Translations under genes and position numbers: made by a program
Notes under the pieces: generated by a model
What the model saw: the letters and a program-made list of their open reading frames with translations, nothing else
Database searches by the model: none
Told to the model about the DNA's origin: nothing
DNA from: Gnetum montanum
Lineage: Eukaryota; Streptophyta; Gnetopsida; Gnetales; Gnetaceae
Length of the DNA: 64,000 nt
Direction of reading: 5' to 3'
Assembly: GCA_015680685.1 (NCBI GenBank)
Contig: MNCI01002152.1
Span: forward strand, 434,498-498,497
Shown: piece after piece, positions 56,000 to 64,000 of the stretch
How the letters are laid out: every line of letters starts with the position of its first letter
Position numbering within the stretch: position 1 is the stretch's first letter

Positions 56000-58566
56000 T
56001 AGGAGACTTCCAAGATCAACTAATTTTTTGGGCAGGTTACCAGCTTGAATCCAATTGGATAGAACATGTGTTAGCATTATAGTATGAATTTGAGAGGGAT
56101 TTTGGTTTGAAGGGGACTCAAATAGAGAGAAGACAAAGGAAGATGTTGTAGTAGGATTACCAACCATTGATGTGTCTAAGGGCTTTGATGAATTGCAAGG
56201 TTGAAAGAAGGATATTTTCTTTGTTCATGGTTTTGACCCATTGGATAGGTTAACCAATTGCAGGTTAATTGCCCTTGTAGTGTTCCTTTGTTGTGGTTGT
56301 GTAGGCAATTCACCCTACATGGACAGAGTAGGTGATAATTATGTAGAAGGTGGAGGAGTAGGTGTAGGGACAGGAGGTACATGAGGGTAGTAGGTGGTAT
56401 CCCTCCTTGGATAGGATGCTTGGTATGTTTCAGAAGGTTAGTGATGAGATTGATAAGAAGCAATATGACTAGAGGAGTCCCTTGGAGATGAAGGTTGCTA
56501 GACATAGTAACCATAGGGATTTGGTTTCTGGTAAGGGTATTGCTATCTTGGAGGTGGTAATGCCCACAATTATGATTGCTACCACTACTGGTACAATTCA
56601 TAGGGTTGCATAGGAGTTCCACTTGGGTAGTACTACTGTGGTTGGTGGAACTGTCGAGGATTGACTTGTACATTAGGCAATCTTTTGGGTCTTTGCCTTT
56701 GTGCAAGTCATGGATGTAAGGCATACACCCCAGATTCCTACAAGTGTGATATAACAAGACAACATCCCTTAGGATGTTCATATTGGCAAACATCACATCC
56801 ACCACCATCATCTAAATTACTATCTGCAGCCATCTCTATCATAGTTATCTTACCTTTACCCTTAGATTTGGCATGTTCATCTTCCTTACGTCTCCAATGC
56901 TCTTGCTCACCACCTTGCTCCTTAGACTCTTTAGCAATTTTTAAAATATCTTGAAAGATATTGTCCATGGAGTCTCATAATTAATCAAACTTAGTCATGA
57001 TTTTTTACTACAATTTCTGGAACGGTAAGGTTTTCCAATTAACCACATTATCTCTAGTGAATTCATCCTCACTATCACAAAATCTAACCTCCTTTTTTCA
57101 AATAGAAGGGTCTCTATTGTATTCTTCAACACTTTCAATTTTCACAGCTCTCCCTCCTCCTTGGCTACCTACTTAATTAATTTTTGAATCCAACAGGTGC
57201 TCTCTATCAATGTCTCTTGGGCATAGATGCCAAGGGTTTTCCTAGTTTTATACCACAACCTATCTATGATATGGTGAAGTTGATCAAGCTAAGAGTATCC
57301 ATGGCTAGGATAGCTATGCAATAGATAGTAGTATCAGCCAATAGTATCATCCAAGGGCTCATGATTCCCTTTTTTTCACCCTTGAATTTGTTTCCTTAGA
57401 TTGGATACATAGGAGTACATTTGATATTTGTCATTGAATAGTTTTAACACTCCACTACCTGATCAATTCTAGTTCCAAGGATCAATACCAACTTTCTACT
57501 TCTTTTATAAGTGTCCTTGGAAATAATTTCAGCTTTTTCCAATCATTTACAAGGTTTTGCAAGGCACATGCATCTTGGAAGGCCTGAAGATGATTTTGTG
57601 GATCAACATCGTATCCTACCTCGAACTAAGGAATATTGTTCATATCAAGCCTCTTTATTCTACTATCCTTCACATGCCTGTTTGGAATCCTCACAGCCTC
57701 TGCAATGTTTAAGATGCCCCATGTAGCAAGTAGAGGCTCATCAAGGCCATGATGGTGGTGCCTACAATGTTCCCTACTAGCCCTTCTTTCTTGATGTTGG
57801 GCCTTTTTGGATTTCCCACATCTTCGGTCATGACTGTCTTGATGGTCCCTTCTATTATTCTAGTCCTATTGGTCACCTTCATCATGGTTATTCCTTCTAT
57901 GGCCAAGATCTGAACCAGAAGAAGAAGAAGATGATGATGAAGGGGAAGAAGAAGGGGAACTTGCTCCATGCTAACACCTATCATCCTTCCTTTGATGCTT
58001 GTGACCATGATCATTATCATGATTTCCTTTATCCCCCTTTTCTTGACTTGCTTCTCTAGATCCATTATTTTCATTAGATCCATTTTGATAAAAACCTAGA
58101 TTATGGATTATTGATTGTACATTCTAGTTGAGGGCTCCTTAAACAAAGTCAAAGAGAGGAGAATCACTAAGAAATGATCACCTTCATCAATTTGGCTAAG
58201 CAAAGGTGGAAAGATATTTGATCCCTTGTCCTTCACAAGCTCATGTTGGTGCTCTAGCTAATGATCCCTTAATTTTTGCATTTTAGTGGAATGATAATCC
58301 CTTGAGTTAGGATCTCACATTTCATATTCTCCAAGGAGATGTTGAAGCCTGTGTCGTGTAAGCATTAGCTAGAGCATTGCTAGAATAGATCAGTCAGGTG
58401 GCAACACAATGTTGCCTTCCATATCATGCCACTGCATCAGTTCATCTTGATGTAAGATGAAGGTAAAGTCTAGTATATACTCATCAGGATGAGCAGATAC
58501 CACCCCATATTGTTAAGGTACTTGAACTACCCTGAGCAAAGATGGGCTCCTATGAGAAGAAAACAT
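56000..58566 (-). pseudogene. gag of element K, broken
   Basis: A minus-strand frame from ATG at 58566 (MFSSHRSPSLLRVVQVP) carries the family start region HPDEYILDFTFILHQDELMQ and a D/K/R-rich middle (58083-57709). The gag domain is recognisable near 57640-57250 but poorly kept. The segment 56968-56738 ends in CDVCQYEHPKGCC, a CX2CX3HX4C knuckle shared with M. A Pro/His/Asn-rich C-terminus lies at 56811-56176. Several stops. The first gag residues lie 145 bases after the primer site. Confidence 0.7.
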
Positions 58567-58710
58567 TTTATGTTAAGAAATAGTGTGTAGTTAAGATTTA
58601 ATTTAATGATAATAATAATAATTTTTGTTTTCATAGGATTTGACTCTCAGGGTTTGAACAATGAGGTTACTAAATTCCACTAGGCTTAGATAGTGCACGA
58701 AGAACTATAG

Positions 58711-58728
58711 TCCTTGACAATGGTGCCA
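58711..58728 (-). other. tRNA-Asp-type primer binding site of element K
   Basis: On the minus strand TGGCACCATTGTCAAGGA lies one base from the LTR end; differences from the tRNA-Asp complement are transitions. Confidence 0.8.
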
Positions 58729-58729
58729 A

Positions 58730-59589
58730 TGATGAGTGGCAAGATACCCTACACCCAACCATATGAATCACAAGCATTCACATGTAATCTAGTTGAATTC
58801 TATAAACTATAATTACTAAGTGCACTAGAGATAAATAGTGTGTACATGTTGTTCATTCATTGTCTTTCCAGTCCCACTTGTGGTATGCAATTATATGGTT
58901 AAGTATGACTGAGGCATAAGATTTTTAGTATTTTGTGTTTTTATGGAATTACTCACCTAGAACAAGAATAAAAGTAAGAGTGATTAATTACTAAGTAAAT
59001 TGTAGTCTAATCTAGCCTAACACAAGTAACCATTCCCACTTCCCGAACACATCATGAATGTTGTGCAAACACTGCTAGGTTGTCAAATGCTGGTCATTTC
59101 TAAGATACCAAGTGTCACACGTATGCTTGAAGGGGTTGTGCTTGTATAATTTAATGATTTTCTTAATTGATAAAAATTAATTACTACATAAATAACATTA
59201 ATGTAAATTGCATGAAATATAAATGCATAAGAAAGAAAATATTAAGTGCTACAAGGAATGAATCAAAGAGCTCATTTTATTACCAACACAATGATGTGCT
59301 CAAGTACATCAATGCTTGAATAAATATCTGTTCACACTTAGACCTCTTGTTGTAGGCACTTGGAAAATATTCTAACTTTTAAATGGAAAAATTGCAAGAG
59401 TTTTGGTACTAACTCCTAAAAACTTACTCCCAATTGTGCACTTGGGTGCTATATTTATATACCTGGGAGTAACCCTGTGATATCAAATGTATGATATCAC
59501 ATCATAGGCCACGATATCGTGTACCTGATATCATGTACCCAATATCACGACCACCCCAATATTGGAGTGATGAAAAACATGATTTATCA
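58730..59589 (-). repeat. 5' LTR of element K (860 bp)
   Basis: On the minus strand it runs from TGATAAATCATG (59589) to GCCACTCATCA (58730). GATATC-type motifs lie at 59475-59560, next to a TATA-like ATATAAATATAG (minus) near 59455. Confidence 0.85.
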
Positions 59590-59594
59590 CTATA

Positions 59595-59894
59595 TTTTAT
59601 GAAGACATATTTTTCTAGGGAAAGATGTCTTTGCCTAATGAAAGACATCTACTATTTCTCAAAGGCATATTTGCCTATAATGCCTTTAATTCTACTAAGA
59701 TGTCTTCTATTTCTTGGAGAAATCTTTGTTCACCTTCCTTTGCATGATGAATTCATTGTTCCTTATTCATGATCTTCAAACTTCTGTAGATCTTCTTCCA
59801 AGGTTTTGTCCTATAATAACAATAATCACATACACATACAAATAACCTATGTTCTCCATTTTCCTTAAGACTTTGACATACCAAAAGATTAATA
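59595..59894 (-). repeat. 5' LTR of element H, outer part (300 bp)
   Basis: This continues the LTR interrupted at 49492. On the minus strand it starts TATTAATCTTTTGG, the worn form of TGTTGATCTTTT in F. AAGATGTCTT-type motifs lie at 59605-59720. CTATA at 59590-59594 is the right target copy of K. Confidence 0.8.
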
Positions 59895-60953
59895 AAGACC
59901 TATGTACCAAGAAAGTGAAGGCTATAAGTTTGACATGGAAGCCATGGATAATAGAATATCTAAGCTATCTATCAATACAAGAGCTTCTTGCTAAATGAAA
60001 TAAGAAACAAAAAGAATAATTCCTTCATAGAGAAAAATGATATATGAAAGTCAATGAATATATATATAAGGTTTGTCTAGATGGGCTAGTGAGATGGTCT
60101 ATGCTAGAATGTGATGAACCAAGGATATTACAAGATGCACATGAAGGCCCATGTGGTGGCCACTATGCAAGGCTTGGAATGGCACTCAAGATAATAATGG
60201 TATGCTACTTTTAGCATACATTATTTAGAGATGTCCATAATCTCATGCAATATTGTGAATGATGCCAAAGGAATGGAGGACTTACGACCAGATATGAAGG
60301 GCCACAACAAGGATACAACCACTTGATCCATTTGATATATGGAGAATTGATTTCATGGGAACCATAATGTTGATGTCGAATGGAAAAGTATACATAATTT
60401 TGACTATTGATTATTGTACAAAGTGAATAGAGGAAATAGTAGTTAGAGATTGCATAGCTAAGATAGCTACCAAGTTTTTCCAACAACATGTGGTGAATAG
60501 ATTTGAAGTATTGAGAATGCTCATATTAGATAATGGGAATCACTTCACTAGTTCTACATTTAAAAGGATCATGTAATAATTTAGGGTGAACCATAAGGTA
60601 ACCACACTGTATAATCCCTAAGCAAATGATCAAGCTAAAGTTACTAACCAAGAAATTACTAGGACACTCACTATGATGGTTAGTAGGTTTAGAAATGATT
60701 GGAGCACTAAACTTAACAATGATCTCAAGGCCTATAGGACATCCTAGAAATTACCTATAGGATACTCACCATATGAGTTAGTTTATGTCAAGTTACCAAC
60801 ACTCTCAATCTAGATAGAGCTCCACACTATAGCTACTAATAGTCAACTTGACCTTGATTTGAGCTTAGCCCAACAAGAACACCTCATGAATCTAAACCTA
60901 TTAGAAGAAAATAGGCTTGTAGTACTCATAAGTAATGAAGTCCATAGACATTA
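59895..60953 (+). pseudogene. Element L: integrase remnant
   Basis: The plus-strand reading contains an HHCC zinc region (AHEGPCGGHYARLGM, then LMQYCE.CQRNGG; about 60135-60285). The catalytic core follows (RIDFMGTIMLMSNGKVYII, then LILDNGNHFTSSTF), then YNP.ANDQAKVTNQEITRTL. Two Asp positions are kept, but the Glu position (usually GQ.E in this family) reads Lys. Stops occur, e.g. in CTK.IEE. The reading ends at RHYDEL where LTR M begins. Upstream is the H LTR, so RT is lost. Close in type to the K integrase. Confidence 0.75.
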
Positions 60954-61774
60954 TGATGAGCTTTGATATCGCATTCGGCATGTGATATTGCGTACGCAAT
61001 ATCGCATCCGCCACACGATATCGTGTCCTGCCTCATCTTCTATAAATAAGAGGTACCACCCTTTGTTCAAAGTAGTTAGACTTAGACCCTTTGCCAAACT
61101 CTTTCAATTTTACCATTATAGAGTTAGAACAATTTCTGTGTGTCTACAATAGGAGTCATAGAGTGAACGGATCTTTATTCGAGTAATTTGTACTTGAGCA
61201 CACATTTGTGTACGACAATAAAGATGAACTTTATGATAAACCTTGCAACATACAGACTAAGCTAATTAGTAATTAATTATTGTTGAATATTTAATGATTT
61301 TATAGTTAATTAATCTCTCTCTCAACCTTTGATCCTCTTAGTTAAGTACACTTAGTACAACCACTTCGAGCATGCATGTAGTGCTTAGTAACCCAGTAAT
61401 GATTAGTGTTTGGTAATCGTTGCAGCGTTGCACTAGTTTAGGATGTATACGACAAGTGGGAATGGATACTAGTGTTAGGAAAAATTAGAACTTAGTTAAT
61501 GAATAGTTAATGTAAATTAGTCACTTAGTCCTCTTTCCCTTTCCTTTATTAGCATAAGACATAAAAAAATATAAAAGTTATAAAAAATTATATACCTCAA
61601 GCTTACTTAACCATACAACTGTGGCAATACAAGTAAGTTTGGGAAGACAATGATTGATTAACCCTAAGTTTTCCATTAATGTGCATAAGAACTTATTCCT
61701 TGGAGTTCAACTAGATCATGTGTGAAATTCTTGTATTTGTATGGTTGAGTGTAGGGGTACCTCGCCACTCATCA
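60954..61774 (+). repeat. 5' LTR of element M (821 bp)
   Basis: It runs TGATGAGCTTTGATATCGC to CTCGCCACTCATCA. Palindromic GATATCGCATTCGGC..., GTGATATTGCGTACGCAATA and related units lie at 60963-61026, then a TATA box TATAAATA at 61041-61048. Confidence 0.9.
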
Positions 61775-61775
61775 T

Positions 61776-61793
61776 TGGCACCGTTGTTGGGGA
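61776..61793 (+). other. tRNA-Asp-type primer binding site of element M
   Basis: TGGCACCGTTGTTGGGGA follows the LTR by one base and differs from TGGCGCCGTTGCCGGGGA at three positions, all transitions. Confidence 0.85.
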
Positions 61794-61937
61794 CTTAGTT
61801 GTTTGTGCACTGTGTAGAACATAGGAAATCATCCATATCGTTGGAACGTTAGAACAAACCCTTAGGGTTAATCAAAGAAAGATAAGACAACAGTACATCA
61901 CACACCGAACAAGACAAAAATTTCTTCTTCTTCACAT

Positions 61938-64000
61938 ATGAGCACTTCACCACCTAAGACTAACACAAGAGACAGTCGACAGCATAATATACATAACCAA
62001 GATCTGCCAGTTCCTCAATAGTTTCATGTGGTATATACTCATCATGATGAGTATGTACCTAATTTCATCTTTATTCTCCACCAAGATGAACAACTGCATT
62101 GGAGAGACTTGGAGGGTAACATAGTGTTGCCTCCAAACCGATCAGTCCCCAACATGCTCCTTCATGCTCTCACACAAATAGGCATGTTGCTTTTATACGG
62201 GGAGTACGTTGCATGTGATCATGACATAAGAGACTATCATCTCACAGAAGCTCAACGTCAAAGGGACTTGCGATAGGAGAGATACCATACATCCTTGAAG
62301 GGTAAATGGTCCCATAATGCCCTGCACATCCTGAGAAAAATTGAGGGTGGTGAACCTTCTTCAATAGGTTCCCCACCAAATGATGTTCCCATTCCTAATG
62401 ATGGTCAGGAGGTGGTGTATCAGAACCTCCACTCCATGGTTCACAACCCTGGTTTTGATACCCACGAACACAAAGTGTTCAACGAGGGAACCCGAACACA
62501 TGATAAGGGTGAATGTTCTGATCATGATCACGATCAAGGCTAAGACTATCGAAGAGAAGGTAGAAAACACCATCATGGTGATGGTTCTTCTTCTTCTTCA
62601 CCTTCATAATTAACCTTCACCCTCTCCTTTAGTGTCTGGACACAGTCATAAGGAAACCAATCGTGAGGGTAAAGGAAAACAGAGTGAAAAACATCGATGA
62701 GACAATCGAGAATGAGGACAAGGGCACTCTAAGGAATCAAGGCATAGAAGAAGGGAGAGTAGGGAACCACATAGACACCATAGATTCTATGAACGAGATG
62801 ATTATGAAGAACCCCTACTCACAACTAGAAGCATTCTAGATATAACAGAGGCTGTAAGAGTTTCAACAAGGCACCAAAAGGATAGTAGGATCAAGAGGTT
62901 AGACATGAACAACATCAAAAAATTTGAATGGGGATACAACTTTGATCCTCAAAATCATTTACAAGCATTCCATGATGCATGTTCCTTGAAAAATATAGAA
63001 AATGAATGGAAAAAACTAAATTTGTTCCCAAGGACACTAGTGAAAGAAGCTAAAGGCTAGTACTGGTCCTTAGAACTAAAATCCATTCGAAGGTGGAGTA
63101 CAATGTTAGAACTATTCAATGATAAGTAGCAAATGTACTCCCAAGTGTCTAACCTATGGAAGAAAATCCAAGGATAGAAGCAAGAAAATCATGAACCCTT
63201 GGATGCTACCATGGGCCACTATTACGCACGCACTGTTATATCATTGCCCTTGCCATGGTTATTCATAGCGAGATCAACTATGCCATCTCGTGGATGGACT
63301 TAGGCATGAAACAAGAAGAACCCTTGGAATGTATTCCCAAGGAAGATTATCAGAGTTAAGGTCTCATCAAATCCATAGATTGCTAGAGCAAGTAGCCAAA
63401 GAGGAAGGTGAGCTATGAAAGAGAGAAAGTGTGAAAGAGTACAACCAAGATCCTTCCCTCCGAAAAAGAGGAGTGAGATTCTGTGAGGAGGAAGAAGAGT
63501 CACCACTTGAAGAGATGGTGAATAGAAAAACTTTGTTGCTCCAAAAGTTAACAATAGAAGTATCAACAAAGGTAGACCAAATGTGGGACTCCCTGAATAG
63601 TAGGTTCAAAATTGTTCTTAAAATTGTAGAGTCTAGGAAGTGAGGTAGTGACCATGACAAAAAGAAAAAGAGAGAAGTGGATAATGCAGGTAACAAGGGT
63701 AAGGGAAAATTAGCCATCACAGAAGAGGTTTTGGATTCAGACATGGACAATGATGATGGATGTGAGATATGCCAATACAACCATCCTAAGGGATGCTGCC
63801 CAGTGATCTCACATCTACAAGAGTCTAGGGTGTATGCACTCAACCCACGACTTAATAAACGACAAGCACCTTGACAGTTACCTCATCCCCAAGGTAACCC
63901 AAGGTAGTTCCACCAACCTTCAACATGTTATCCAAGTGAAATTCCACCACAACCTATTGAGCAACATCAACAGTGGTAATATCCATAGTCATGAGGGATG
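61938..64000 (+). pseudogene. gag of element M, broken, runs off the window
   Basis: The frame starts MSTSPPKTNTRDSRQHNIHN at 61938 and continues through HHDEYVPNFIFILHQDEQLH and NIVLPPNRSVPNMLLHALTQ (open at 62028-62276). A His/Asp-rich region lies at 62295-62543. The gag domain is at about 62860-63300 (LNLFPRTLVKEAKG, SQVSNLWKKIQG, QENHEPLDATMGHYYA). A charged coiled region is open at 63431-63643. A CX2CX3HX4C knuckle, CEICQYNHPKGCC, is followed by PVISHL (open at 63677-63874). Stops and shifts divide it. The layout matches K, so M probably belonged to a pol-bearing type, which cannot be checked here. Confidence 0.75.

Larger units (their letters stand above)
49493..59589 (-). mobile_element. 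Element K: near-complete pol-bearing Athila-like retrotransposon (10.1 kb)
   Basis: LTRs at 49493-50340 and 58730-59589 flank, on the minus strand, a tRNA-Asp-type primer site (58711-58728), gag, protease, RT, RNase H, integrase, a 2-kb spacer and a polypurine tract. CTATA duplications flank it. It lies inside the LTR of H. No ORF2 is present: the spacer matches the B spacer up to about 51050, after which only about 0.6 kb remains before the LTR. All frames are broken. Confidence 0.9.
60954..64000 (+). mobile_element. Element M: 5' part of an Athila-like element
   Basis: Plus strand: LTR (60954-61774), tRNA-Asp-type primer site (61776-61793), gag from 61938 to the window end. The LTR follows the L integrase without a polypurine tract, so M is a separate insertion whose 5' LTR this is. 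The five bases before it are CATTA; the partner copy lies outside the window. Confidence 0.85.

Overview
The window reads as plant nuclear DNA, dominated by decayed and nested retrotransposons, with one convincing cellular gene. Most of it is AT-rich and CpG-poor, and nearly every retroelement reading frame is broken by stops and indels. The element types are plant-specific: Ty3/gypsy Athila-like elements with a tRNA-Asp-type primer site, a chromovirus-like Ty3 element, a Tat-like Ty3 element, copia elements with a tRNA-iMet primer site, and L1-type LINEs. Old insertions stacked inside one another suggest a large, slowly purged genome such as a gymnosperm's. That is an inference; nothing seen names the species.

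Layout, left to right. Element A (1-4678, +) is the 3' part of a pol-less Athila-like element. Element C (4679-7951 and 16812-18765, -) is an old chromovirus-like element that hosts A and element B. Element B (7952-16811, -) is complete, with two LTRs and a CTTAT target duplication. A and B carry a second ORF (ORF2) behind an internal TATA region whose palindromes match those of their LTRs. From 18.8 to 20.3 kb there is only degenerate repeat sequence. From 20.3 to 23.6 kb lies a low-repeat island with the one intact gene, a secreted glycine-rich protein (21080-21850, +) with TATA box and poly(A) signal. A LINE ORF1 fragment (+) follows, then element D (about 24721-27555, -; LTR, gag and protease remains), then element F (27556-31772, +), a copia-like derivative that also carries an ORF2-like frame. 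Element I (31860-37656, -) is Athila-like and truncated. A plus-strand LTR remnant follows, then the Tat-like element J (about 38291-42400, -), in which an RNase H domain lies upstream of reverse transcriptase.

From 43.27 to 46.92 kb is a 5'-truncated, GC-rich LINE ORF2 (-). Next is a D-family 3' end with an internally deleted LTR (46916-47487, +). The copia element H (47488-49492 and 59595-59894, -) is split by element K (49493-59589, -), an almost complete pol-bearing Athila-like element with a CTATA target duplication. After H come an integrase remnant L (59895-60953, +) and a further Athila-like element M (60954 to the window end, +) inserted in it.

How the parts relate: K-type elements have gag and pol but no ORF2. 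A and B have ORF2, and B also has gag, but neither shows pol. This looks like a non-autonomous family that would depend on pol-bearing relatives. A and B face each other as inverted arms of about 4.7 kb, so read-through transcription could give a long hairpin RNA. No intact retroelement protein was found. No tRNA, rRNA or CRISPR array was recognised.
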